Counted from the first letter of the stretch, positions 11,827-24,707 are shown. The stretch is DNA of 64,000 nucleotides from Prinsepia uniflora (GCA_032719365.1 CM064863.1:25491137-25555136); one strand, 5' to 3'. Notes: a model not told the origin generated them from the sequence alone. Translations and numbers: made by a program.

Positions 11827-13088
11827 ATATAGCATGGTATTTTGGTCATTTTGATCCTAGTTGCATCTACTTCCTCCATATTAACTAGTACATATTCTTC
11901 CTTATAGATGCATCTTCTTGGTCATTGATGCATCTTCTTCAATCGCCCAGCACATGGCCATGGCTTCTTCTTGTCCTCTTAGACTTTTGGGCCTCACATT
12001 GCCCTTGGTTTTCCCACACCCTTTTATCACATGAACGCATACTGCCTCGCCCTATCCAATTTCACCTCCAAATTCTCCAAACCAAGAATCCCAAAACAAA
12101 AATCAAGCTATGGGTTTTTCAAAAGAAGAGAAATCGAAGAAGGTTTTGAGAGCTTTTAAGATCGTTTTCTTCTCTACTGCTGTTTTTAGTACTGATTCTT
12201 CTCGAAGTTTCTGATACTCTTCTCCCATCAGTGCTTCTCTACACCTATACTTCTTCCTCTCTAGTCTTTCTCAAATCCCTATCTTCCTATTTCAATAAAT
12301 GTGACTTCTAATCATCCCTCATTGACATCTCGTTAAACAATTAAGGAGTTGGAATTAATTGCGCATGTATTTAAATTGCTTTTTTTGTTGATTTGATTTT
12401 GACGAATGAATGGGTGATATCCAGGGTTTTTGAAAATAATTCAAGGGAGGAAGAGATTGAGGAATCAAAACATTGATGAGATCAAGAGTGACATGAGTGG
12501 ACTGTGGCTGGAGGTATTTTGGGGTTGGGATGTGAATAGGTTGTAGTTATTGCGGGGAGGAGAGTGAGATGGAGAGAAGAGGAGCACGAGGAGAAACAGA
12601 GTTATTTGCAGGAAAAAAAATGGGCCAAAATTAGTGAAAGCAGATCTGCACTTCTTCCACTAGAATGATGAACTCGATCTTTACTGATTCCTTATTGACG
12701 AATATGGGCAAGAGCGAGGTCCTCACCTTGACCAACGAGAACAGCACATCAAAAAGGCAGAGGATGAGGTGGGCATGAAAATGGCAGTAAGGCCAAAGCG
12801 AAACCCTCAAAATCAGCTTATGGTTTTGGAGATTATGAGGAAGATGAAGATCACAGTTAATATGGAAGCTCGATCAAATTGGATTCGAGAATGAATCGAG
12901 AAGGTGGGGTGGGTTGCGTAGTGGGTGAAGGTTTTTGTATGGGTGGGTTGAGAGTGAGAAGGCAACTATGGCGTCTTGGAGATGCATGAGGAAAATATGC
13001 ACTAGTAAATATGGAGGAAGAAGATACAGCTATGATCAAAATGACCAAAATACCCTACTATATAACTATCCTAAACGGTATCAAACAC

Positions 13089-14783
13089 GACATTGATTAA
13101 ATGGTGTAACGTGTTTTACGTTGCACCTACTTCTGGTACGAAGTTGGGCAAATTGTCGTTCTTGATGCATTTTGAGACTCAATGGCTTGTTCTTGATACA
13201 CTTAGCTTAATAAGTCTTTTTTTTATTGAGCACGAGATGCGACCTGGTTCTTTTAGGAGGACGAGTTTTAAATTGAGTAAATTTGGACCTTTAGATTGGT
13301 GTCAATTAAAAATTCTGATTAAAAGTAACGTGGAATCTCATTAATATTTAGATTATATAAATATTAATTAATAATTTCTTTTATCAATTAAAAACTTTTT
13401 AATTTCTTTCAATTACAAATTATTTTTAAATTATTTCCTTTCAATTACAAATTATTTTCAAATTTAAAAACAAAATCCTATCAGAAAGAGGAATTAAAAA
13501 CCAAAAAAAAAAAATTGCAGAACTCTTGAAGGTGTTGCCGAGATATGTTGTACATATGGATCCTAATTATATAAATAGGAGTAACAAAAGAGGGAATTTT
13601 ATTGGATAATAAAAAGAGGGAATTTATTGGACAATAAAAAGAGGGAATTTTATTGGACAATAAAAAGAGGGAATTTTATTAGACAATAAAAAGAGGGAAT
13701 TTTATTGAACATTAAATAGATAATTATACCCTTAATTTTAACAGAAAAAGTTAAAATTTTAACGGATTGATGGTTAGTATACATTTGGGTATAGTTCAGA
13801 GACATTTACTACTAATAATGAAGTTCATGAATTATAACTAACATTAGGGTAAAATTCAGAGTCTGTAACGACAGTTTTCCCTTGATTTCAATATAGGGGG
13901 AAAGGCAGTAGCATTAGCCAATTAGATTATGCATTACACCCACAAATTTTAAATTGGGCTTAGTAGTACGAGTGGACACAGTGCAGTTCGATATTAATAT
14001 TACCAATATCTAAATCTAAATCGTTAAAAAGATTTTCAAAATGAAAATCTAAATCCAAATCGTTACTAACAAAATAATTGTATTCAACCCATTTGATTTT
14101 TATCTGATCAAATATAAACAATTTAAAAAATGACGGTTTAAAACGGATCGATTAGCAATTTTAACGGATTTGTATTCACCCCTACTTAATAGAGATATAG
14201 ATAATGAGAAGCAGTCAAACAAGTCAATTTTTCCTATTTCTTTCTTATTTTTCATTTTATTTATTTAATTATTCTCTTGTGAAAAGTAAAAGCATATCTA
14301 GTGGTAGAGGTAAGGGTAAAGGGCTAGAGGTAAGATTTAGCCTCTATCATGATATTGTTCATGACATTTTGCCCAAAACTGTTTATTGAGTTTCTAATGG
14401 GGAGAGGTAAGAGGAAAGAATTTAAATTTTTGGAAATTTTTTTTTAAGATAATAATGTAGAAATATTATATAATGTATATGAAATACAATTTAATTCTTA
14501 TTTATCCTATTTAACGTATATATATATATATATATTATAATAATTAAACACTGAAGTAATTTTATTTTACAAAATTTTAAATTTTACTAAAATAAAATAA
14601 AATTTAAATTATACTAAAAATACTGCAAGTAATAAAAAAAATACAACTATTAATTTAAATTAATAAATATATAAATATAAAATATATAAAAAAAAATACA
14701 ATATTTGACATGTGGCAGCTCCTTATTGGCTGCCACCTAGCCCAGCCTAGGCAAGAAGAGAGGCTAGAATAGCCCGAGCCCTT
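13089..14783. other. AT-rich intergenic region upstream of the AAA-ATPase pseudogene
   Basis: No ORF here looks real. Apart from the 26-bp repeats it holds a TA run at about 14516-14535 and long A/T-rich stretches (13340-13520, 14440-14700). A GC-richer part starts near 14705 and leads into the promoter-like segment of the AAA-ATPase pseudogene. Confidence 0.7.
13586..13715 (+). repeat. 26-bp tandem repeat (5 copies)
   Basis: The word GAGGGAATTT recurs at 13590, 13616, 13641, 13667 and 13693, within a unit of about AAAAGAGGGAATTTTATTGG plus six bases. One copy is a base short. The array lies in AT-rich intergenic DNA with no ORF. Confidence 0.9.
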
Positions 14784-14837
14784 GCCTTTGACCCTGCCCA
14801 GTCCAGGCAAGCTTTGCCTTTGACCCTGCCCTATAAA
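14784..14837 (+). promoter_or_regulatory. Promoter-like segment: duplicated W-box word plus TATA box
   Basis: The 16-base word GCCTTTGACCCTGCCC occurs twice, at 14784-14799 and 14816-14831, 32 bp apart. Each copy holds TTGACC, the core of the WRKY-binding W-box. A TATAAA follows at 14832-14837, about 80 bp before the first ATG of the AAA-ATPase pseudogene at 14915. This looks like the remains of a stress-type promoter; activity is an inference. Confidence 0.5.
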
Positions 14838-14914
14838 ACCCGCTTGAACCTGAATTTGAAACTCAACTCAACAATCCAGCAATCGACCCAAAATTTCGAT
14901 TACACTCATTCCAG

Positions 14915-16379
14915 ATGTTTACAGTAGCTAGCATGCCTTCAACGACATCAGTCCGGTCAACCTACACAACCTTTGCTGCAGGAGCAATGCTGGTCAGGAC
15001 CGTGATGAACGAGGTCCAAACCCCAACCAGCCACCTCCTACCCCAAAAACTCCAAGATGTCATTGCCAAGCTTCCGAATTCTCAAATGACTCTCATCATA
15101 TAGATGAAATGAATGGCATTTCTATTAATGAAATGTACCCGGCTTTGGAGATCTACTTGAGCACAAGGATCACCCCTTCCATTGAACAGCTGAAGGTTTC
15201 CAAGTCCCCCCGCCAGAACAACTTTTTTCTCACGATGGACAAAGGCGAAAAGCTTATCGACAAATTCCAAGGAATCAAGCTGACATGGAAATTCTGTTGA
15301 TCAGAAATTGACATGAAGACTATTCCTCCTCAACAGAAGTGACTGAGCACAAGTCATTTCAACTCAGCTTCCAGAAGAGATACAGAGATGAGGTACTGAA
15401 AACTTACCTGCAATATGTACTGGACAGAGGAAAGGCCATACAAGCAAAAAACAAGGTGGTGATTGGTGAAGCTTCATGCACTGGGAAACTTTTCAACAGA
15501 GTATAGTGGTCCCTGGGGCTCGGTCATCTTTGATCATCCAACTGCTTTCGACGCATGGGCAATGGATCCCAAGCTCAAGTAGGAGTTGATTGATGACTTG
15601 GACAGGTTCGTGAGACGAAAGGAGTTTTATGGGAGCGTTGGCAAGGCATGGAAACGCGGGTACTTCTTGTACTTGTATGGCCCTCCTGGTACAGGAAAGT
15701 CCAGCCTGATTGCAGCCATGGCTAATTACCTCAAGTTTGACATCTATGATTTGGAGCTCACACAAATACATAGAAACTCCAATCTCAGGAGCCTGTTAGT
15801 CTCCACTGCAAATCGATCAATACTAGTCATTGACGATATTGATTGTAGCATCGAATTGAACAACAGAGCATTTGGAGTCAACAACAATGAAACCCAGGTA
15901 AGGACCAAGATGCAAGGAATTATAATATCGATAAATTATAATCTATGATTCTCATAGTAATTAAGTTCTATCATTTTGACAGTTAACTCTATCTGGGCTG
16001 CTCAACTTCATTGATGGGCAGTGGTCAAGCTGTGAAGATGAGAGGATAATTGTCTTTACGACTCAACTACAAGGGCAAACAATATCCAGCATTGTTAAGA
16101 CCTGGCCAAATGGATATGCATATTCACATGTCCTATTGCACACCAAGTGGATTCAAGATCCTTGCTTCTAACTATCTCAAAATAAAAGCTCACATTCTCT
16201 TCAATGAAATTGAAGAATTTGCGAGGGAAGTGGAGGTGACTCCGGCAGAGATTGCTGAACTCATGAAAATTGAAGACCCCAATACAGCGCTTGGAGGACT
16301 TAGTTGCATTCCTCAAGAACAAGAAGAAAATGAACTGCAATGTAGATGCCAAAGTCGACGAAACAGAAGAAGTCAATAA
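14915..16379 (+). pseudogene. AAA-ATPase (BCS1-like / AAA-ASSOCIATED) pseudogene
   Basis: The N-terminal part (14915-15103) looks like the AAA-associated N-terminal domain of plant BCS1-like ATPases, with a hydrophobic start and AMLVRTVMNEVQ. After a stop the same homology continues (15109-15298, with EIYLSTRITPS), then a poorly conserved stretch with more stops. The AAA core is open from 15586: Walker A GPPGTGKSS (15679-15705), Walker B ILVIDDID (near 15818), then a likely intron (15898-15982, GTAAGG...TTGACAG), LSGLLNFIDG and ERIIVFTT. A frame change near 16060 separates this from LLRPGQMDMHIHMSYC. An extra YL duplicates residues just before Walker A. Family members act in mitochondrial or ER membranes, often in stress or senescence. 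Several stops and frame changes make a functional protein very unlikely. Confidence 0.85.
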
Positions 16380-16868
16380 AGAAGAAAAATAATACCAGGA
16401 GAAGGAGAAGCAACATAGAAATGGAACATAAACTTTACCTGAGCTGTTAATTGAGAAGCTCCCTTTCCTTCAAATAAATTGTGCTTCGATCTGCAAAAAT
16501 ATATAATATATTGCAGACTACAACTTCTCCAGTTCTTGTTTAAGAGCTGTCCCTGTGAGCAATTATATAAACAATAACTAAGCAAGTGCAGTGTATCCTA
16601 CAGTAATTCGGATATTTCACGGGTTCCTTTGTGACCTGGCATAAAAGTAGAACAGCTTTATACTGAAACTAACACTTGAATTATGATACTTCATAATACA
16701 TGTATTCCTACCTGATAGAGAAATGCAAAACCAAAATCCATAAATTACAGGGGGCCTGTACATTCCGCTCATTGAAAAAAGAGAATAAGAAGATAACTGG
16801 GACTGCCCATAAGAAGAGGGCAAAAGAGAAAAAGATGAAGCAACAGAAATTCACAGCACCGTGGGGAC
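16380..16868 (-). other. Interval between the pseudogene end and the U-box gene stop; probable U-box 3' UTR
   Basis: No coding potential was seen on either strand. It runs from the decayed end of the + strand AAA-ATPase to the stop codon of the minus-strand U-box gene, so it should hold that gene's 3' UTR and polyadenylation site. The two transcription units would converge here. Confidence 0.5.
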
Positions 16869-19800
16869 TTAACACTGGTAGACAGAGTAGCTCTTGCTCT
16901 TCCACAAAAACCTAAAAGGTTTTGTCATTGTTCTTCTTGAGATAGATTTGCATAACGGCTTGGTTTCAGGCGCAGTAATTTGCATGTCTTTATGTTCAAC
17001 AGACAGTTGCACCTCCGGCTCGGCAGGTGGATGGTCTCTTTGTCTCTGCTCACGAAATAGCATTAAAAGCTTCTGAGCCTTCTCTTTTCCTCTGGATGTA
17101 CCATTCACGGAAATTGACACTAACGAGGGTATCACCCCTTCCTTTAGGACCATATGACTGCATTTATCATTCCCGTTGCACAACATAAAGAGACACGAGA
17201 CAGCTTGCTCCTGCTCAATGGGCTCTTCAGCCTCCAAAATTGCTGCTAGCAAACTGATAAGACTCGAATTTGATATCATTTCATCTCTTGCAGAACTATT
17301 GGAACCCAAATTTATCAAAACAGCTATACATTTTTCTATCCACATATGATCACCAGCGTCTGCCAGAAGGCATTGAAGACCACTGATAATATCAGCTGAA
17401 AGAAGATAAGGAATATTTGAAGGAATGCCAGAAAGATTATATAGCGCATGGAGGGCATCAAGCTTGCATTGGGTTTCAACCTTGGCTTGAAGGAGCTGGG
17501 ATAAAAAAGGCACAGCAGGGCTTGTGCCAATTATAGGCTTGGCTTCTTCAAGGCAGGAGAGATTCAGATAGAGGGCTGTTGCAGGTACTTGAGAACTGGG
17601 ATTGGAGATCATCTTCTCCAGCACCGAAATTACCCTTGATGCTAACATTGTTTCCTTGTTTCTGAAAAACAATTATAGAATCAAGTTACTCATAAGTTTC
17701 CAATGCATGCAGAATGATCAATGGAGAATCAAATGTAATAATTTAAAGTATACTCTAATTCAAAACAAGTCAGAATCATAGATCAACAAATAAAATAAGT
17801 AAATAACTGATGCTCAAACACAGATCATTTTACTTGACACCAAAACTCCCTGATCTCAATCAAACGTCCAAGCACCCATGTGCAGCAAATATAAATATAC
17901 CATTTTCTGCCGTTCCATGAAAACATCTAAGAAGCAAATACTTTATAACGCTAACTTAATTCACCAAGTAATACCAACTGATAAAATACACAGCCTATTA
18001 AACTGATTCGTCTCAAATCCTTCAAATCATTTCAGGTACTCTGAATGACTGAATCCATAACAACTTTCAGCCAACAAAAGATTACATGAAACAAACAAAA
18101 AACTATTTGTATCTTTTGAAGGATGTTAGGAAAAATATTAGTCCAAGGATTAAGAATTCAACGACACCACGTTATATCTTTACTGGGTATGTTGCACCAT
18201 TTACCAGGCGAATTCTTATTATTAATGATGCTAGGTCTCTGAATTTCAAGTATTCAAGAATCCACCTGAGAGAAGTTCAACAATGAACCAAATTATTTCA
18301 ACCCAAAGTCAGTAGTCACACACGAGGTTCTGCTGAAATTTTAAATCGCTAATATACCTGCTATTGTTGACAGCAAGGTTGAAGAGAGCCATCGCTCCAC
18401 TTTCCTGGCCTAAAACATTCTCTTCACGTAAAGCTACGCTCAGAAAGTTTATAACTGCTTCAACAAATCCATTAGCACCCATATACATCCTGGCCTCCTC
18501 GTCATCCTTCAGCAGGAACCTTATATGCTCCACAACGTTGCACTTCTTCCTGAAGTCTTCCCCTTCATTTAAAACCATTAAAAAATCCTGATAACTTTCA
18601 GAAGCATCAACCTCAGACTCTTCCTCCAGTGGAGACACATCTTCTGTTTCATTTCCAACAACCTCGTTTATTATATTACTCTCCTCCAAAGGAACCACCT
18701 TGACACTCTTCAACTTGCAAGAACCAACACTACCCATAGATTTTGAATTAGTGGACTCAGACTCGGAAAATGCAAGCCTCCAATAGTTGAGGTCAAGAGA
18801 CTCTGGAGGACCATCAGGAACAGAAATTCCGTTCTGTTCACACCAACTGGAAATGAGACCTTTGACACAGTAGTTGGGTGTTAAAGAAAGATGAGACAGC
18901 TTCTGTTGACTCTTTGGGCAACTATTATGGCCATCGCTAAACCATTTCTCAATGCAAATCCTTTCATAGGTCTGACCAGAAGCAATGATGACCGGATCAT
19001 ACATAAGCTGCAATGATATTGGACACCTCAACTCTTCAGGTGGAAGAGGCATCTGACCTGACCTCCGATTGCTCGGCTTGGAATTAAAAGAACTCTTAAA
19101 ATTAAAAGAACTAAGTTTTGACAGCTGTTTGTCAAATGCTTGACCATTACCCCCAGTTACAGTATCCTCAGTAGAACCCTGAACAGTGGGAGAACAAGGT
19201 GCAGAACCCTGTGAATCGTTGTCATCTGAGATTTCACTTCTAAACAACTTGGAGTATTTTCTCATAAGATGTAGTAGATACGCCACAATTGACTCTTTCC
19301 GCTTATCTTCCTCACCACGGGCTCTTTGAATGAGTTTCTTTAGCGCTCTTCTCTCAGTAAGAGCTGCCCTAGAAGAGGTAATACCAAGTTTGATAGCAGC
19401 CCGATGAAAAGATTCTAGCTCATTACTGTCATTACAGTTGTCAAACTTTCTCCCTTGCTGAAGTAGTGCAATTATTTCATCACCAATTTGCTTCTCTAAG
19501 GGATCAAGTGAGAAAACCGTATCCTCAAGTTCACTAAAAATCTCTTCGATCTGAAACAAGTTCAACGATACACAGGGTTAGGGACACATCTAAGTAACAT
19601 AGTGAATATCAGAAACAAAGAATGCTGGCATCACCAGTTAACTTCAAGAAATTTCAAGAAAAATACAGTTATCTTCAACTGCAATTACCAGGGTTTGGAC
19701 GACTATGAATCAGTAACTTTGACATCAAGAAAAATTCAAATGGAATTAGCACTTACCAGGAAAGAAAAAGCAAAAGGACCTTGAGAATAATTACCTGACA

Positions 19801-20396
19801 GCCAATAGATTTTGGAACAATATCTTCAACACGCCTAAGACTATCCATGAGAGACCATCTTGCCTTCTCATATTTTGAGAGCACAGAATCCCCAGTTATA
19901 GCCTGAATGATAAAAAGTTATTTAACCAATATACACAGAACATCATATATACACATAACGTCACCAGGAATGGACAGAAATTTAAACACCAAACAGAACT
20001 GTATAAAGTACCAATACAATACTAAGGAAAATCTACCAAGTAAAGTTTACTAGAGTCTGAGCAATGCTGAAGAACATTCTTCGTCTTTTCAAGTGCTACA
20101 TGCAATGAGCATAAAGCTTGGATTCCAGACTTGCTCCTAGGTCGAGCTGCTTCCAAAGAAGGAAATATTGACATTACTTTGCAATAAATTGCAGAGAGCA
20201 CCTTGCACAATTCTCCATGCAACTGCATTAGGAAGCAAAGATATCAATCAGTGATCTAAAGAGATAAAACCATACGAGAAAATCCAAGACTTCAAAAGCC
20301 ACTACAAGTAACGAAAATGTATTGCCAACTATTTCTCATTAATACCTTGGCGTCACTGGCCGCAAATAAACTTTCTTCCACCTCCGTAATATCCAT
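16869..20396 (-). CDS. PUB45: U-box/ARM-repeat E3 ubiquitin ligase, PUB45/PUB6/PUB7 type (5 coding exons)
   Basis: Coding exons read on the minus strand are 20396-20346, 20222-20037, 19902-19795, 19550-18358 and 17661-16869. Each junction has GT...AG, and phases join to give 2,331 bp, 776 residues, close to the 768 I recall for Arabidopsis PUB45. The start is the ATG at 20396, giving MDITEVEESLFAASDAK. Exons 2-3 encode the N-terminal helical region (FPSLEAARPRSKSGIQALC). The U-box is at about residues 285-358 (PPEELRCPISLQLMYDPVI). Armadillo-like repeats fill about 440-740, and the end is a basic tail, FLWKSKSYSVYQC. U-box proteins recruit E2 enzymes to ubiquitinate substrates; ARM repeats bind the partner. 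No stop or frameshift was seen. The paralogues PUB6, PUB7 and PUB45 cannot be separated by eye, so the symbol means the clade. Confidence 0.92.
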
Positions 20397-21600
20397 GATT
20401 CTAGCTCACTTCAAAAACTACAATGCAACTTTACATATCTGCATTGCTAAAAAGGATAGTAACATAGAATTAGCAAAGGCATATAGGAAGCTTCTGCTTT
20501 GAATGTTTTAGAGAATTAAATCATAAATAAACCGAATCACTACTACTAATGCTAATCCTTGGTAGCATGGGCTAAGGAGGCATGGCACTGAAAAAAATAA
20601 CATGTACCGCTGGGTTCCTTTGTAAACCAAGGATTAAACCAGAAAACATAAATAAGCACAAGCACCTAGCGTGATGTCTCCATTTTTCCAGGCTAACAAT
20701 GAATTCAAGTAAAATTTCAAAAAGTGACATTAGAATTATGTCCACCCATTCATTTGTTCACATTGGAATATTTATAGAACGAAGAGAATCGATAGAGCAT
20801 TCAAAACTCGATAGAAGAAAATGAGGCTAAGCCCTTAAAAAATCCAAAGCAACCCCAAAAAAAAAAAATAATGCACAGTTGAATCAGACAAATAAATGGT
20901 ATCAATGAAATTAGACAGGAAAAAAAAATCAAATAGAAAATAATTGATTTAGACATTTCATCCAATGGGAAAGAGATAAGAATCCAAGAGAAGAATGTCG
21001 ATTAGCAAAAACACTTAAGTTTGATTGGGACATTTCACCCATTCCACAAAAAGCTCCAAATTTTTTTTTTTCAGAAAAGACTCGATAACAGAAGAAGAGA
21101 ATCGAAAATGACCTTGTTAGAAACCACCATATCCAATCAAAACTCCAAGCTTGTGCGCCGAGAGAGATGAGAGATGTGAGAACCCTGCAATTATAGAAGA
21201 AGGCTACACTAAAAATGAAAGTTTACAGCCACAACGCGCCAATTGCTTTACGATTCAGATGCGGAACCGAAACACACAAAACACGGAATTCGTGATAACA
21301 AATTGAAAATTTACAGCTCAATGTGGACATCAAAAATTTAGAAATTAAAATTTCTGAGACATGGGATAAGTGGCTAGGGTTCGGAGCTACGGAGGCTTCA
21401 TGAAAGAGCGTTTTGGCAAAACCCAGCGACTAAACAGAAAGTTAGGGTTTCTTGGATGATCTGTACATTCCCATTTCATTAGAGTTGGGGCTGTGGATTC
21501 AAAAATAGACGAGCGAATTTCTCGGAGCTTTTAGGAGGGAGGGAGAGAGAGAGGCGGAGAGATAGGATTTTCTTTTTGGTTAGTCGACGATTATTAGGAT
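20397..21600 (-). promoter_or_regulatory. 5' UTR, probable 5' UTR intron and promoter of the U-box gene
   Basis: Just upstream of the ATG, a probable acceptor (minus-strand GCAATGCAG) gives a 5' UTR exon at 20397-20438, so an intron in the leader is likely. Farther up, 21443-21451 is a telo-box on the minus strand (AAACCCTAA), and 21534-21560 is a pyrimidine-rich patch on the minus strand (CTCTCTCTCCCTCC). These are typical around plant transcription starts, which places the start roughly at 21400-21560. The leader donor site is not fixed by eye. Confidence 0.5.
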
Positions 21601-22438
21601 TTTCACATCAAATATGATTTGGCGGAAATTCGTGAATTTAACTTTGTTATTATTATTAGTTGCCGATATAAAGTTGAAGTCACATGAAGAATAAAATCTT
21701 TATCCAAAATATATAATACCATTTTTATTCTCCTCCAATAATATTCTGATATAAGACAATAAATAAATAAAATATTTATACAGTGAGGAGCCCTCATTGA
21801 AAAAATTAATAAATAATTTTTTTTTTGAAAATAAATAAATAAATAAAAACATCCAAAATAAGCGTGAGATTTGGAGGGTGGAGATAAGAACTTGTAATTC
21901 TATTTCATTTTCTGATCATTCTTTTTGAAATGTTGATTTTGCGTTATTTAATTTAGGCTAATTAACTCATAAATCTTTATTAATATATAAGTTTATTCAA
22001 AAATTTGTATATAGAAAAATTAAATTTATAGGTACTTTGACTAGTTAAATGACTATACAATTTAAAACAGATCATAATTTTTATATAAATTACAACTAAT
22101 GTCATCCAATTGTAAACTAATTCAACAACAGTTTAAAAAACACTTACCAAAATCTATCATGATTTCAACATTATTTTTTATTATTATTATTATAAGATTA
22201 TATTGAGGATTATGAAAATATTACTCCTATTTATATTTTTTTTGTCACTTGCTCATTTTAAAAGTAATATGAATATCTAATCTAACTTAAAATAAGATAA
22301 TTAAAAGTAATAATTCTTCAAAAATACATTTAAAGTTAAAAATTCTTTTATCTTTCGATATTAAATAATTTGGTTAATTTTGTATAGTTTAGGGTTTAAT
22401 TTTTTTACAAAATTCAAGAATTTTCATAATTTGAACCC
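21601..22438. other. AT-rich intergenic DNA
   Basis: Upstream of the U-box promoter, this stretch is strongly A/T rich with homopolymer runs and short ATT or AAT repeats (for example 22170-22200). I see no ORF, tandem array or element end. Confidence 0.7.
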
Positions 22439-22791
22439 ACTAACAAGTCATAAATGTTGTCTAGGACCACCACAAGACACCTGTCAGCTCTTAAAGATAG
22501 CATCATTTATCCCACATTAACGAATACCAACAAACACATTCAATGCTACTATAAATATAAGGGCATCCCCTTCCAAAAAGGTAATAACAATCTTACTCTC
22601 ACATTACCTAAATTACTACAGTAACCCTCCTACTTAAACTGACTTAAGCATCGGAGACTGTTAGGTCGGCACCACACCGGTGTCTCTTTACTCTTACCCT
22701 CTTCCTATGCATTTCTTACAACCCCAAGAGGAGCAACAAAGAAGCTCAGCGAGGCGAGTCTAGGTTGATCCATTTCTAGCATCAACATGAC
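22439..22791 (+). mobile_element. Tat-like LTR fragment (3' half)
   Basis: It closely matches 34487-34830 in the same orientation: the ACAAGTCATAAATGTTG start, an ACTATAAAT TATA-like word, the GTTAGGTCGGCACCACAC and CTCTTACCCTCTTCCTA words, and an end at CATTT..TAGCA. TGACTTAAGCATCGGAG is typical of Tat/Ogre-type LTRs. The left part of the LTR is missing and no PBS follows. Confidence 0.65.
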
Positions 22792-23504
22792 TATTTGTTG
22801 TACTTTTGATCTTAATTGAAAAATATAGTTATATTTGCTAAAGCATATGTACATCATTGTTCTTCAAACAATAATCTTCTAATTAGTGTGTCTAAAGTGT
22901 TGCAATGCTTGTCCCAGTCCATTACTAATGAAAAGGATGGCAACGCAGAGAATACATAAGTGGTTGGAAGGTAGTTAAGTCAATTCAAAGTCGAACCGAT
23001 TCCATTAGCACTTGGCAGTGGATGTCACCAAACGGGAGTAAGGGGACATGAATTCTCAAATCTGTGATTATAGAATGATGGCTCAACATCCCTCCACGTG
23101 GTAGTGTTTTTCACCACCGATTTTGACAGTGTCCCCACGTTGTAATGCGTAAAGTCCTTGTTTAGATCCGTAATTCACGGATTACAAAATTACAAACTTC
23201 CATTTAAAGCCTTTATCCCCAACATCCTCGTAAAAAAATAACGGACTTATTAAGCTCACTTGCAATGGCGTTTTAAGCTCGCCTAAATTCAATTAATAAT
23301 AGGGCTCTCTTCGTCAATGGCTGTACAGTTCTTCTTCAATTACAACTCATGCAAGCTGCACTCTGTCTTCTTTGCCTTGATTTTTTCTTCTTCATTAGAT
23401 TTTTTTGAGAAATATTTTTTAACGAAACAACATTATGCACATTTCACAAGTTTTATTCCGTTTCAGAGCTCTATATTGATAATTTCTTTGTAATACATTA
23501 TGTT
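22792..23504. other. Unassigned sequence between two Tat-like LTR pieces
   Basis: No ORF, PBS or recognised domain. It lies between the + oriented LTR piece (to 22791) and the inverted piece at 23505, so it is probably internal or flanking sequence of a decayed retrotransposon. Confidence 0.4.
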
Positions 23505-23640
23505 GATATAAAAATTAGACCAACTTAGACTTGCCTCGTCGAGCGCCTTTGCTGCTCCTCTTAGGGTAGGAAGACCTGTGTAGGAAGAGGGTAAGACCAA
23601 AGGGACACTGGTTTTTCCCCACCTCCTTTTATACTCTTAC
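23505..23640 (-). mobile_element. Inverted copy of the Tat-like LTR end
   Basis: This is the reverse complement of the U5-side end of the LTRs at 22680-22791 and 34710-34830. The minus strand has CTCTTACCCTCTTCCTAC and the GGTGTCC-like word in the same order. With 22439-22791 it forms a broken inverted pair about 0.7 kb apart. Confidence 0.6.
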
Positions 23641-23790
23641 ACAAAAGTAACCACAGTTCAAACTAGCCGTTGAAAACCATCATCGGTTAGTCCAAGAGTC
23701 GTTCACTAAGACACGCACTATATCGGTCAGGAGAAAGGTCACACATTGACCACCACGACGCATTGAAAGCGCACTACCTGGTAAATATGT

Positions 23791-24170
23791 CTCGGTCGGT
23801 CTGAGGACATTTCCTAGGCCGATCGGCCACCTCATCGTGTGAGGGTCCGCGAAAGCTGACCAACCAAGGAGACATCCACTTGCCTTGGGGCCAAGTGGCT
23901 CTCGGTCGGTCTGAGGACATCTCCTATGTTGATCGGCCACTTCATTGTGCGAGGGTCCGCGCAGACTAACAGACCAAGGCGACATCCACTCGCATTGGCA
24001 CCAAGTGGCTGTCGGTTGGTCTGAGGACATCTCCCAAATTGATCGGTCACCTCTTCGTGCGAGGGTCTGCGCATGCTGACCGACCAAGGCGACATCCACT
24101 CACCTTGGCACCAAGTGGCTCTCGGTCGGTCTGAGGACATCTCCCAGGGCGATCGGACACTACCTGGGGG
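23791..24170 (+). repeat. 110-bp tandem repeat (3.5 copies)
   Basis: The word CTCGGTCGGTCTGAGGACAT or a close variant recurs at 23791, 23901, 24011 and 24121, exactly 110 bp apart. A further copy is at about 31824-31930, on the other side of the nested insertions, where it leads into a PPT-like GCTTGGGGGAC at 31959-31969. The array probably lay just upstream of a Tat-like 3' LTR and was split when the LTR now at 24180-31821 inserted. Confidence 0.85.
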
Positions 24171-24707
24171 GCCTTATTCATAATTGCACTTTTGATCCTG
24201 AGCTGCGCCCCCGGGCAGCCCCTCTCAGGTTGTACGTCATGATTACTCCAGGATACTACGAGACGTCTGGAGGAGACAATCCACACATAAGGATGATATA
24301 TAGGAAACATTTCATAAATCATCTCAAACCATTCAAATGGGCCTATGCCCGGAATTTCCATAAAACCATCGAAATCCACAAATCTGATTTCTCAAATCCA
24401 AATCCATTTATGGGTCCCCAACTCAAAATCACATTCATAAAACACAATTGGGCATCATGCCCGATTTCGTAAAACAACTGGGTCCCTGGCCCGATAATAT
24501 TGTAAAACCATAAACCTCGATATACGTGCAAATACGTAAATCACCTCTAAATACGTGCAAATATGTAAATCACCAATATTACAATAGTCAGGATCCGAGC
24601 CTCTTTGATCAGAACCCGACTCTAGCACGATATTGTCTGCTTTGGGCCTCCTCGCCCTCACGGTTTTGTTTTCGGGAGCTCATGGTAGAACTTCTTAGGG
24701 GGTCACT

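Larger units (their letters stand above)
8873..13088. mobile_element. Non-autonomous DNA transposon with ~100-bp terminal inverted repeats, split by a solo LTR
   Basis: The left arm is in two parts, 8873-8901 and 11832-11914, because a solo LTR is inserted in it. The right arm is about 12981-13088. The arms match as inverted repeats through GTTATATAG, GGTATTTTGGTCATTTTGATC (two words), CTTCCTCCATATT and GATGCAT, with scattered mismatches. Without the LTR the element is about 1.3 kb and has no transposase-like ORF. Long TIRs with a non-coding interior suggest a Mutator-like derivative, but I could not find a clear 9-bp TSD. The outer 20 bases of the left arm are the weakest part of the match. 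Confidence 0.55.
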
